Shown piece after piece: positions 28,217-37,081 of a stretch of 37,989 nt of DNA (within the stretch, counting starts at the first letter, position 1; the number at the start of each line of letters is the position of its first letter). The translations under genes and the position numbers were made by a program. Below the pieces are notes generated by a model. It was not told where the DNA came from. It searched no databases and saw only the letters and a program-made list of their open reading frames with translations. Origin of the DNA: Candidatus Eiseniibacteriota bacterium (GTDB taxonomy: Bacteria > Arandabacterota > Arandabacteria > JAGLYR01); NCBI GenBank assembly GCA_023132135.1, contig JAGLYR010000138.1, positions 1 to 37,989 of the forward strand, written 5' to 3'.

Positions 28217-28900
28217 TTATTGAAACAACTGCTTGTTGAGAGCGCCGAGAACAATGTCCCTGTCGATCCCGGTCCATTCCCCTGGCTCGAGCAAGTCCAG
28301 CAACTCCAATGATTTCAGTGTCTTTCTCAAAGCGTACGCCGCGTCGTTGGTGTCGCGGTAGCCGAGCGCGGATGCCAGTTCCCGGAGCTTCAATCCCTTC
28401 TGGAACCGGAACTTGACCAGCAATTTCTCACGTGGCGAGAGCCCCTGGACGGCACGGGAGATCTGCTTCCGGATCTTCTCCGGTGAACACGAGGGAAGCT
28501 CCGGACCAGGATCCTCCCCTTCGGCGAGAGCTGCCTGGATACCCCGGTTCGCTTCGTCGGAAAAGTCGACGAAGTCCGTGCGGTCGGCTTCCTGCCCCTC
28601 GCGGCGCAGCACGGTCGATCGGGCGGTCTGCACCATCCGAAACAGGTAAGTTGTGAACTTGCAACGGGATTGGAATCGTCGGAGCACCCGGTAGTCATCC
28701 TGCTGGATGCGCGAGAATACGCTGCAGTAGATTTCCTGCGCCAGGTCTTCCTTCCTCGCTATCGGGCCGGAGAGCAAGCGGAGGGTCACGGTGTAGACGA
28801 ACCGTGAGTATTTTTCGACGAAGACCCGCCAGCCGTCGTCGTCGGTCAGGACCGCCTCACGCGCCTCCTCGAAGGACAGGCTCTTGTGCCGGTCTTCCAT
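28217..28900 (-). CDS. ECF-type RNA polymerase sigma factor
   Basis: Sigma2 region EDLAQEIYCSVFSRIQQDDYRVLRRFQSRCKFTTYLFRMVQT; sigma4 region LSPREKLLVKFRFQKGLKLRELASALGY. Confidence 0.9.
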   Translation of the reverse strand: MEDRHKSLSFEEAREAVLTDDDGWRVFVEKYSRFVYTVTLRLLSGPIARKEDLAQEIYCSVFSRIQQDDYRVLRRFQSRCKFTTYLFRMVQTARSTVLRREGQEADRTDFVDFSDEANRGIQAALAEGEDPGPELPSCSPEKIRKQISRAVQGLSPREKLLVKFRFQKGLKLRELASALGYRDTNDAAYALRKTLKSLELLDLLEPGEWTGIDRDIVLGALNKQLFQ

Positions 28901-29129
28901 GAGAGACAGCTCTTCTAAGTGGCGGACACCGCCGTAGGCCGGCGAATCGGACATGCGGTTACCTCGTCTGGGCGTTGCTCGTTGATTCTACGGGCGGCAA
29001 GCGCAAGCGTCAAGGCCTTGCAACTCGCCCGGAGATACGCCGTTCCGGGTCCCGCGGCATGGCAACCGTGTCGGGTCGAAGGTTCGGAACCGGTACTTCG
29101 TGCTACGTGCCCCGTGCTTCGTACTCGGC

Positions 29130-29243
29130 CGTCGTCCCCGCGGAGCACTCGTGCCCGTCGTCCCCGCGAACGCGGGGACCCATTTTCATATGCACGCTGT
29201 CCCAGCAAGGTCAAGATGGATCCCCGCGTGCGCGGGGATGACG
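29130..29243. repeat. Inverted pair of palindromic CCCCGCG-NN-CGCGGGG units (REP/BIME-like) plus one truncated unit
   Basis: Left arm 29156-29183 and right arm 29216-29243 are reverse complements at ~25/28 positions; truncated left-arm copy at 29130-29142. Confidence 0.8.
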
Positions 29244-29310
29244 ATAGGCTTCGTCTCGCGACGAGGCTGGTGAGAAATGCGGGCTCGCGGCAAACGGCAG
29301 CTTCGGGGTT

Positions 29311-29346
29311 TTCTGGAGGAACGCATGGTTTGGCGTTCCTCCAGAA
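29311..29346 (-). terminator. Strong hairpin downstream of the HMA-like gene
   Basis: Perfect 14-bp stem TTCTGGAGGAACGC / GCGTTCCTCCAGAA, 8-nt loop; 3' of the minus-strand gene ending at 29391. No clear U-tract. Confidence 0.55.
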
Positions 29347-29390
29347 CGGTTCTCCCCTTCGTGTTCTTCGTGGTTGGAGCTTTCTCGTGT

Positions 29391-29777
29391 CTACGTCTCG
29401 ATCTCACGTACAGTGAAGACCTTGATGAGCTCGCCGGTGTCGGGATGCCGGATCGGAGCGTTGATGCGCTCGGCCAGGCGTTCGGGCGAGGTTCTGGCGG
29501 GATCGTAAGTGATAACGGCGGTGTTCGTGCGCGTGTACGTCCGTATCTCAACTACGCCGGCTTCCTGTGACATCATCTCGGTGAATGTCTCCGAGGTTCC
29601 CCAGCACTTGAGCATGTGGACATTGAACCTGACGGTTGCAAGCTCTGCTCCCTGTTCAGGAGTGTGAGCCTCAACCGTGATGACCTGGGTCGGGAAGTGG
29701 ATGGTCTTCGCCAGGCCGTAGGACCCGAGCATGACGGCAGCGACGACAACCGGGACCGCCCACCATTTGAGTCTCAA
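29391..29777 (-). CDS. Membrane-anchored HMA-like (ferredoxin-fold) protein lacking CxxC
   Basis: N-terminal TM; VRFNVHMLKCWGTSETFTEMMSQEAGVVEIRTYTRTNTAVITYDPARTSPERLAERI has HMA topology. Confidence 0.65.
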   Translation of the reverse strand: MRLKWWAVPVVVAAVMLGSYGLAKTIHFPTQVITVEAHTPEQGAELATVRFNVHMLKCWGTSETFTEMMSQEAGVVEIRTYTRTNTAVITYDPARTSPERLAERINAPIRHPDTGELIKVFTVREIET

Positions 29778-29831
29778 GTTACCACCCCCGGAAAGACAAA
29801 AAGCTGCACCGCGGAGCCGAGAAAAGCATCC

Positions 29832-30590
29832 CTATATTCCGATCGATATTGCGTCCTTTTTCGGACACACCGCCAGGCACTCAAGACAGTTCGTGCAGTC
29901 GCGGGCCCGGATTCTGGTCTTCCCGACAATGGGGATGGCCTGGGGACAGGCCTTCTCGCAAAGCCCACACGAAGTGCAAACCTGCGGGTCGACGACCGGC
30001 TTGATGACACCGGCCCACGAGAAGAGATCGTACGCGGCGCCCAGCGGGCAGAGATAGCGACACCACCCCATTCGGATGTACAGGGCGGAGACCAGCACAA
30101 TGGCCAGGAGCACCCAGCTCCACCAGACCACGGCCTCGTTCCCGAAGCTGTAGAAGATGTAATAGGGATCGTAGGACCGGAAGACCAGATCGCCGATCGT
30201 GTAGGTGAAGTACAGGATCACAACAAGGACGACATACCGCAGATAGCGCAGGATGCCATCCATGCGGCGAGGTGGCTCCCAGACCCATCCCACCCGGTTT
30301 CCTACTCGCCCGATCCACTCCAGGATCGATCCCAGAGGGCAGATCCAGCTGCAGAAGGACTTCTTGGCAAGCAGAACCAGCCCCATCATACCCAGGAAGA
30401 AGATGAAATTGGCCTCGCTGGTTGCACAGATGGACCGCTTGTGCGTCAGGAGGGAATAGGCAGTCTCGAGGCCGCCGAAGGGACAGTAGGTTTCACACGT
30501 GAGAGCCTGGCCACCGAACTTCCACCGCAGACCCACCACGATCATGCCGACGACAAAGCCGACCTGGAAGAGCGTTCGTACGATTCTCAT
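29832..30590 (-). CDS. 4Fe-4S polytopic membrane protein (NapH/CcoG-like)
   Basis: CETYCPFGGLE; SFCSWICPLGSI; CTSCGLCEKACPQAIP; CTNCLECLAVCP; several TMs. Confidence 0.9.
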   Translation of the reverse strand: MRIVRTLFQVGFVVGMIVVGLRWKFGGQALTCETYCPFGGLETAYSLLTHKRSICATSEANFIFFLGMMGLVLLAKKSFCSWICPLGSILEWIGRVGNRVGWVWEPPRRMDGILRYLRYVVLVVILYFTYTIGDLVFRSYDPYYIFYSFGNEAVVWWSWVLLAIVLVSALYIRMGWCRYLCPLGAAYDLFSWAGVIKPVVDPQVCTSCGLCEKACPQAIPIVGKTRIRARDCTNCLECLAVCPKKDAISIGI

Positions 30591-30815
30591 GATTCCGCAC
30601 CCTATCTGCGGCGGCGCGCCGTGTCAAGCTGATGTCCTCGCCCGCGCCGGGGTTACTACGGCAGCCACAGCTCTCGGCCCGCCCTGATCCGCCGAGGTAA
30701 GTGGCACGCGAAAAACAGGTAGTAGATGATCGGTGCGGCAGATCTGTGTTCTTCCGAAGTGCTCATTCCCGGAGAGGGGGAATTGTGGTGTCACGGTAGT
30801 TCACAGACACTCCAG

Positions 30816-31694
30816 TCACCGCTTGGCCCGGCCTGCGCACTTGCGGCCGTCCACCAGCAGGGCGCTCCCCACGGGGCAACCGATATCGCGTGCGATGACC
30901 GGGCATTTGACCTTGAGAAGATAGAAGATGGGCAGGTCGGTTTCATTGAGGGTCTCGTAATTACCCTGTCCCTTGGCAATGATGAGATCCGCTTCCGCGA
31001 AGCGGTCCCGGAACTCGGCGGAGCAGTCCTCGATGATAGTGCCCGGGGCGTCTGAGCCGTTGTCGATAACCTCTACGAGACCGGCAACTCCCGCCTGCTC
31101 AGCGTCCCTCAGGGTCGCGTCGTTGATCACGGGACTCCCTCTGACAACGAAGGTTGTCCGCTCCCGGGGCAGCTTCTCAATCAGAAGCCGGTCGAACACG
31201 ATCTCGCCGGCGTTGTCTCCCAGGTAGAGGATACTCGCTGCATCCGCGATCTCCCGCCGAAATGTTCCAAGGGGTTCCGGGGGCAGCGGAGTTTCCAGCG
31301 CCTCGGCCAGGGTCCGGGAGACGTCCTCTTTCGTGAGCGAATGCTTGGCTCCAAAGTCGATGATGTTGCCGGCAATTGCCAGGCGGGTCGCCATTTCCAG
31401 CGGATCCGCCGATTCCTCCACGCGGCGCTTGAACCGGGGGTACATGGAAAGAGCGAGTTGGTTAAAGGTCTCCTTGATCTCGTGGTAGGGGTCGGAATTG
31501 CCGGTTGTCTGGCGAACCACGCGATGAATGAACTGGCCCATGGCGGGAGGAGAGAGGGAAAGATCCATTTCGGCGATTTCCCGAAGAACTTTGCGCATGA
31601 CGGCTTGTTGGACTTCCGGGTCGTCCGTGACTGCTTGGGCGACATTCAGGGCCTGTCGGGCGAAGCAGGGAATGCATTCGAGATATGTGCGCAC
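30816..31694 (-). CDS. DUF89/ARMT1-like family protein
   Basis: YLECIPCFARQAL; ILYLGDNAGEIVFDRLLIE; VVRGSPVINDAT; DLIIAKGQGNYETL. Confidence 0.93.
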   Translation of the reverse strand: MRTYLECIPCFARQALNVAQAVTDDPEVQQAVMRKVLREIAEMDLSLSPPAMGQFIHRVVRQTTGNSDPYHEIKETFNQLALSMYPRFKRRVEESADPLEMATRLAIAGNIIDFGAKHSLTKEDVSRTLAEALETPLPPEPLGTFRREIADAASILYLGDNAGEIVFDRLLIEKLPRERTTFVVRGSPVINDATLRDAEQAGVAGLVEVIDNGSDAPGTIIEDCSAEFRDRFAEADLIIAKGQGNYETLNETDLPIFYLLKVKCPVIARDIGCPVGSALLVDGRKCAGRAKR

Positions 31695-31820
31695 TGCCGA
31701 CTCCCTTCTCTCTGATGAATTGTGAGAGCGATCTGGAGAGATTCTGCGGAAACCTCAAGAATCTACCACGAAGTCCACGAAGAACACGAAGGAAAATATC
31801 TTTCGGAGCGGCGGGGGGGT

Positions 31821-31846
31821 GGTCGGGGTGGAACCCGACCCTCCAC
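31821..31846 (-). repeat. Hairpin copy 1 (GTGGAGGGTCGGGTTCCACCCCGACC read on the minus strand)
   Basis: 7-bp stem with TTCCAC loop. Confidence 0.75.
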
Positions 31847-31868
31847 ATAGGCAATGCGCACGTTCAGA

Positions 31869-31894
31869 CTGGAGGGACGGCTTCCACGCCGTCC
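31869..31894 (+). repeat. Hairpin copy 2 (CTGGAGGGACGGCTTCCACGCCGTCC)
   Basis: Same loop; two stem pairs changed in a compensatory way relative to copy 1. Confidence 0.75.
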
Positions 31895-32020
31895 ACATCG
31901 GGGGATAAGGGCCCTTTCGCCCCCTCTCGCCCGCTCGCGCATTCGCCCTAGCTTGCCAGCGGACGGATTGCGTGGTAGCATGGGCCCGCAGGTCCCCTCA
32001 GCCATGGAAGGGAGCGGAGG

Positions 32021-32509
32021 ATGGGTGCGCCTTCGAAAAAAATAGTTCTTGAACGCATTCGGAAAAAGCTGACCAAGCAGATCCGCGCGGCGAACAAAAC
32101 GGTGGAGCAGGCCCGGGAAGTCTTCCAGGTGGGCAACGACCGGGCCGAGAACCGCGGGGAGCGGGGCGCGATTCAGGAGAAGAGCTGGCTCCTCTCCGCC
32201 CAGGCGGGGAGATTGGATGAGCTCCGCCGGCAGCTGTATGCGATTCAACAAACTGAAGTCAAGATGCAACGGACCGTGGCCCCGGGCGCGCTCGTCTACC
32301 TCCGGGACAGCAGCACCGGCGAGGAGGAAATCTATCTCCTTCACCCGGATCTGGGCGGCATGCAGATCGAACTGGAGGGAATGACAGTCTTCTCCGTTTC
32401 CCCGGCGGCTCCGCTTGGCGCCGCAATGGTGGGGAAGAAGGCCGGAGACACCATCGAGCTGGATCTCCCCATGGGGACAAGGCGGCTCAAGGTCATGAGA
32501 GTGACATAG
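32021..32509 (+). CDS. GreA/GreB-family transcription-elongation-factor-like protein
   Basis: C-terminal VFSVSPAAPLGAAMVGKKAGDTIELDLPMGTRRLKVMRV; N-terminal coiled-coil-like region. Confidence 0.8.
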   Translation: MGAPSKKIVLERIRKKLTKQIRAANKTVEQAREVFQVGNDRAENRGERGAIQEKSWLLSAQAGRLDELRRQLYAIQQTEVKMQRTVAPGALVYLRDSSTGEEEIYLLHPDLGGMQIELEGMTVFSVSPAAPLGAAMVGKKAGDTIELDLPMGTRRLKVMRVT

Positions 32510-32525
32510 GAAGTACCGAGGCCTC

Positions 32526-33086
32526 CTAGCCGACTTTCTGAACGAAGGAATTATCCCGCGTATCAATCCGCACAACGGCGCCGATGTTGAGATGCTGGGG
32601 CACCTTGACCTGGAGACCGGTCTCCAGGGTGGCGGGCTTGGGTCCGCCGGAAGCCGTAGCGCCTTTCATGGGAGGCTGTGTTTCGGCTATTTCCAGGTCG
32701 ACGGTTATGGGCAGCTCGATGTCTATCACCTTGCCCTCATGCATGAGGGCCTTGATTTCGATCCCTTCCTTCATGTAGAGCAGGCGATCTCCAAGGATTT
32801 CCTTGTCAAGAGCGATCTGGTCGTAGGTCTCCTGGTTCATGAAGTTGAACAGGTCCCCGGCCTGGTAGAGGTACTGGAGAACCTGAGTGTCCAGCCGCGG
32901 GGTCTCCACATCCTCGGAGGGGCGGAAACGATGTTCGGTCTGGGATCCGTCGGAGAGTCTCCGGATCTTCGTCTGAATGTGGGCGCGGCCCTTCCCCGGT
33001 GTGACGTGATCCTTGCTGACTATGCGGTAGAGCTCACCCTGATGCATGATGACCGTGCCTGCGCGAATGTTGCTTGCCTGAGCCAT
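32526..33086 (-). CDS. efp: Elongation factor P
   Basis: Loop HVTPGKGRAHIQTKIR; YQAGDLFNFMNQETYDQIAL; VTVDLEIAETQPPMKG-type segment. Confidence 0.94.
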   Translation of the reverse strand: MAQASNIRAGTVIMHQGELYRIVSKDHVTPGKGRAHIQTKIRRLSDGSQTEHRFRPSEDVETPRLDTQVLQYLYQAGDLFNFMNQETYDQIALDKEILGDRLLYMKEGIEIKALMHEGKVIDIELPITVDLEIAETQPPMKGATASGGPKPATLETGLQVKVPQHLNIGAVVRIDTRDNSFVQKVG

Positions 33087-33350
33087 TGATTATCTTCTCC
33101 CGTGGGTGGGTTGGGGTCTGAAGGGTACAATCAACGTGGTGGCAGTCCCCTTCAGCCCGGGACTCTCATACCGTTCCAAGTACGCCGCCGGGGTACTCCG
33201 GCGGCGCGGACTCTCTAATGCTACCGCGCCCGGGTGTCCGTGTCAAGCGGCGGGCCTCCGCACTGATCCTTGACACTCCCCTCTTCCCCGTTTATAGTCC
33301 TGGAACTGGACATCCACTCTTCGCTGCATTTTCCACTCAGGAGGCGTCTG

Positions 33351-34229
33351 TTGATCCACAGCATGACCGGGTATGGGAGAGCAGAAATACGGGAGGATGG
33401 CGTTGATCTCTCGGTGGAGCTGCGGTCGGTGAATCACAGGTTTCTGGACATCTCCCTCCGCCTCCCCAAGTCGCTCGCTTCTCTGGAAGCACGAGCCAAG
33501 GAACTCATTGGCCGGCGGCTTAGCCGGGGTCGCGTCAGCGGAACTCTGGCTTGGGGGAACTCCGGGGGTGACACAGAAGCAATCTCCATCGATCGCGAGG
33601 TTGCCGACCGGTATCATGCTCTGCTCTGCGATCTCAAGGCAAACTATGATCTGGCCGGCGAGGTGGATTTGACCACGATGGCCGCACGGCCGGACATCTG
33701 GAAGGTGGAGCGCAGGGAGCTCGATCTGGATGCCCTCTGGACATACGTGGATAGGGGTTTGGAGCAATCTCTGGATGAGCTCATCGACACGCGCGCCAGA
33801 GAGGGAAAAGAGCTGGCCAAGGATCTTTCCGAGCGGGTGAATGTGATCCGGCGGATGGGGGAAGAGATAGCGGTGTGGATGCCGCAGAAGACCGAGAACG
33901 CCCGGGACAAGCTATGCGAGAGACTTGAGAAGCTGATCTCGATGCCGGAGATTCCGCCCGAGCGACTTGCCATGGAAGCGACGATTCTGGCGGACCGGAT
34001 GGACTGTACTGAGGAATGTGTGCGCCTGCGCATTCACTGTGACCATTTCCATCAGTACCTCCTGGAGGGCGGGCCCGTGGGTCGGAAGCTCAATTTCCTC
34101 CTGCAGGAGATGGGCCGCGAGTCCAATACCATTGGATCCAAGGCCAACGACGCGGAGGTTTCCCAGCAAGTAGTCCGCCTGAAAGAGGAAGTCGAGAAAC
34201 TCCGGGAGCAGGTTCAGAACATTGAATGA
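33351..34229 (+). CDS. yicC: YicC-family endoribonuclease-like protein
   Basis: IHSMTGYGRAE; ELRSVNHRFLDISLRLP; GRKLNFLLQEMGRESNTIGSKANDAEVSQQVVRLKEEVEKLREQVQNIE. TTG start at 33351 behind AGGAGGCG. Confidence 0.92.
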   Translation: MIHSMTGYGRAEIREDGVDLSVELRSVNHRFLDISLRLPKSLASLEARAKELIGRRLSRGRVSGTLAWGNSGGDTEAISIDREVADRYHALLCDLKANYDLAGEVDLTTMAARPDIWKVERRELDLDALWTYVDRGLEQSLDELIDTRAREGKELAKDLSERVNVIRRMGEEIAVWMPQKTENARDKLCERLEKLISMPEIPPERLAMEATILADRMDCTEECVRLRIHCDHFHQYLLEGGPVGRKLNFLLQEMGRESNTIGSKANDAEVSQQVVRLKEEVEKLREQVQNIE

Positions 34230-34509
34230 TCCGGATCGGGGCCGCCTTTCGGGAAGAGCGGTCTTTATCAACGTCGGGTTCGGGAACCTGGTGGCCGCGC
34301 GCAGGATTGTTGCGGTAATCGATCCGGGTTCCTCCCCTGTCCGGCGATTGCGGGACGAAGCGCGCCAGAAGGGTAATCTTCTGGACGCGACCCAGGGTCG
34401 CAGGACGCGGGCCGTCCTCGTGACTGACGGAGGGCAGGTGATTCTCTCCGCTGTGGCGGTGTCCACCGTCGGGGCCCGGCTCGAAGCTGCGCTAGGAGCA
34501 GGAACGTGA
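34222..34509 (+). CDS. RemA-like (DUF370) regulatory protein
   Basis: INVGFGNLVAARRIVAVIDPGSSPVRRL; LLDATQGRRTRAVLVTDGGQVILSAVA. Confidence 0.92.
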   Translation: MNDPDRGRLSGRAVFINVGFGNLVAARRIVAVIDPGSSPVRRLRDEARQKGNLLDATQGRRTRAVLVTDGGQVILSAVAVSTVGARLEAALGAGT

Positions 34510-35117
34510 TCACCAGGGAAAGATCCCTTCTCATCATCATCTCCGGGCCCTCCGGCGCGGGGAAAAGCAGCCTCTCCAGCTACTTCGTCGACGCGCACGA
34601 CTCCTGCCGGATGTCTCTCTCGGCAACGACCCGCCCACCCCGCGGCGACGAGGTCGATGGGCGGGAATACCGCTTCCTGAGTACTGAAGAGTTCCTTGCT
34701 CGGAAGGAGAAAGGCGAATTCGCCGAGTGGGCCGTGGTGCACGGCCACCACTACGGCACACCCCGGCGCTTTCTGAGCGAATGTGCGGAGCGGGGCGAGT
34801 CCGTTGTCTTCGATATCGATGTCCAGGGGAGCATGCAGCTTCGGAAGGGGTACCCCGACGCGATGTTCATCTTCGTGCTTCCCCCCACGCGCCGGGCTCT
34901 ACGGGAGAGACTCGAGGGCAGGAATACGGACTCTACGGAAGTCGTCGAGACCCGGACGAAGAACGCTCTGGAGGAAGTTTCGTACGTCCGCCGGTTTGAT
35001 TACCTGATCATCAATGACAATCTTGATCAGGCGAAGGCGGATCTGGAAGCCATTGTTCGTGCGGAGCGGCTGAAGGCCGGCCGCGCAGACTGGCAGAGGT
35101 TCCTTGCCGATGAGTGA
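34506..35117 (+). CDS. gmk: Guanylate kinase
   Basis: IISGPSGAGKSSL; SATTRPPRGDEVDGREYRFLS; FDIDVQGSMQLRK. Confidence 0.96.
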   Translation: MITRERSLLIIISGPSGAGKSSLSSYFVDAHDSCRMSLSATTRPPRGDEVDGREYRFLSTEEFLARKEKGEFAEWAVVHGHHYGTPRRFLSECAERGESVVFDIDVQGSMQLRKGYPDAMFIFVLPPTRRALRERLEGRNTDSTEVVETRTKNALEEVSYVRRFDYLIINDNLDQAKADLEAIVRAERLKAGRADWQRFLADE

Positions 35118-36333
35118 TGACCTTGGGGCGGTTCTCAAAGACCGGAAGATCGTCCTGGGCGTGACCGGGTCGGTAGCGATTTTCAAGGCCTGCGAGCTGA
35201 CGGGCCGGCTTCGACGGGCGGGAGCGGACGTGAGGGTCGTCATGACTCTCTCGGCGACCAGGCTGGCGCTCCCGGATCTGTTCCGGTCTCTCTCCGGCAA
35301 CGAGGTGGCCACGGAACTGTTTGGATCGTCCCTGGGGAGCAATCCCCATGTGGATCTGGCGGTGTGGGCGGATCTGATTGTGGTGGCTCCTGCCACGGCC
35401 AACGTCCTGGGCAAGGTGGCTGCCGGGATTGCCGACGATCTGCTCTCCACGCTGATCATGGCGGCGCGGTCGGCGGTGGTCTTTGCCCCCGCGATGAACA
35501 CCCGGATGTGGGAGAATCCCGTCACGCGGGAGAATATGCGGAAACTCCGGGGGTTGGGTTACCGGTTTGTCGAGGGGGAGGCGGGATGGCTGGCCTGCGG
35601 TGAGGAAGGGAAAGGGCGGATGGCGGAGGTCTCCGGGATTGTGGAGGCGATAGGGGACGCCCTCGCGCCCGAGCCGGACCTCGATGGGCTCACGATCATG
35701 ATCACGGCCGGGCGGACTGAGGAGCCGATAGACGAAGTGAGGTACTTGTCCAACCGTTCCAGTGGGAAAACCGGGTTGGCCCTGGCTCGCGAGGCGACGC
35801 GCCGCGGAGCGAGCGTGGTGTACGTGACGGGCGCCTCGTCGGTTGTTCCTCCGCAAGGAGTAGAGGTGGTGAATGTCGGTTCCGCTGAGGAGATGAAGGA
35901 AGCTGTTCTACGGGAGCTTCCGCGAGTAGATGTTCTGGTGATGGCGGCCGCGGTAGCCGACTACCGGCCTTCGGAGCCGCTCCGGGGGAAAATAAAGAAA
36001 AGCGTGGAGCCAATGAATCTCTCTCTTGTTCCCACCGATGACATCCTGGCCCTGGCCGGAGAGAGACGGCGTGACGACCAGGTACTGGTCGGTTTTGCCC
36101 TGGAGACACAGGGGGAAATCGACGCGGCCGCTGCGAAACTCCGGAAGAAGAACCTGGACCTCGTGGTCGTCAACAATCCTGTGGCTCCGGATTCAGGTTT
36201 CGGGAAGGATGAGGTGCGGGCAGCCATCCTTGACGCCGACACGGCGGGTGCGGAGCTGCGGCGCGTGGCCAAGAGCGACCTGGCAAAGGAACTCTTTGAT
36301 CGGGTGGTCGGGATCCGTAGAAAACGGGGGTAG
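35104..36333 (+). CDS. coaBC: Bifunctional phosphopantothenoylcysteine decarboxylase / phosphopantothenate-cysteine ligase
   Basis: ILGVTGSVAIFKACELTGRLRRAGADV; APAMNTRMWENPVTRENM; GRTEEPIDEVRYLSNRSSGKTG; AAAVADYRP. Start may be 35110. Confidence 0.96.
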   Translation: MPMSDDLGAVLKDRKIVLGVTGSVAIFKACELTGRLRRAGADVRVVMTLSATRLALPDLFRSLSGNEVATELFGSSLGSNPHVDLAVWADLIVVAPATANVLGKVAAGIADDLLSTLIMAARSAVVFAPAMNTRMWENPVTRENMRKLRGLGYRFVEGEAGWLACGEEGKGRMAEVSGIVEAIGDALAPEPDLDGLTIMITAGRTEEPIDEVRYLSNRSSGKTGLALAREATRRGASVVYVTGASSVVPPQGVEVVNVGSAEEMKEAVLRELPRVDVLVMAAAVADYRPSEPLRGKIKKSVEPMNLSLVPTDDILALAGERRRDDQVLVGFALETQGEIDAAAAKLRKKNLDLVVVNNPVAPDSGFGKDEVRAAILDADTAGAELRRVAKSDLAKELFDRVVGIRRKRG

Positions 36334-36334
36334 G

Positions 36335-37033
36335 GTGCGCAGAGAGCTGGCGATGCTGACCCGGGATTTCCGCCAGTACGTTCAGGCGTTGGAGGGGCCG
36401 GGGCGAGATGAGGGCAGGAGGCCCGAGACAGCGGAGTCGCGTCCGCCGGCGGTTCCTCTGAAAAGCCTCGATGAGCTTTGCGAGGAGGCCCAGAGTTGTG
36501 TCCGGTGTGGCCTGTGCAAGACACGCAGGAATGTGGTGTTTGGCGAAGGCAACCCCAACGCGGACATCATGTTCATCGGCGAGGCGCCGGGGCGGGACGA
36601 GGATCTGCAGGGTCGGCCTTTCGTGGGGCGGGCCGGACAACTGCTGACAAAAATCATTGAGGCCATCGGGCTCACGCGCGAGGAAGTGTTCATCGGCAAT
36701 GTGCTCAAGTGTCGGCCTCCGGGCAACCGCGACCCCGAGCCCGAGGAGAGCGCGGCCTGCATGCCGTATCTCGAGAAGCAGATTGCGCTCATCCAGCCGA
36801 AGATCATCTGTGCGCTGGGGCGGATTTCCGGGCAGCTGCTCCTGGCGTCCCGGGGCAGGTCCCTGGCTTCCATGCGAGGCAACGTGTATGACTGGGGCCC
36901 GGATGGAAAGGTGAAATTGATTGTGACGTACCATCCGGCCGCCTGCCTTCGCAATCTGCAGTACAAGAGACCGGTGTGGGAAGACATGAAACGCTTGCGC
37001 GACGAGTATCGAGCTATGGGAGGCGCGATCTAA
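36335..37033 (+). CDS. Fe-S uracil-DNA glycosylase (family 4/5-like)
   Basis: [75 protein letters not shown] start at 36335, 1 nt after the coaBC stop. Confidence 0.94.
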   Translation: MRRELAMLTRDFRQYVQALEGPGRDEGRRPETAESRPPAVPLKSLDELCEEAQSCVRCGLCKTRRNVVFGEGNPNADIMFIGEAPGRDEDLQGRPFVGRAGQLLTKIIEAIGLTREEVFIGNVLKCRPPGNRDPEPEESAACMPYLEKQIALIQPKIICALGRISGQLLLASRGRSLASMRGNVYDWGPDGKVKLIVTYHPAACLRNLQYKRPVWEDMKRLRDEYRAMGGAI

Positions 37034-37081
37034 CCCGCGTTTCTCACCAGGCTTCTATCTTTTCGTCATCTGAGGTGCACC

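Noticed and set aside
29130-29243. CCCCGCG..CGCGGGG units as a CRISPR array
   Set aside because: Only two full units, in inverted not direct orientation, with one ~32-bp spacer and no cas genes; fits a REP/BIME-like palindrome pair.
29616-30632. 338-aa plus-strand ORF
   Set aside because: Antisense to the Fe-S membrane protein; no domain and polar low-complexity composition typical of a shadow ORF.
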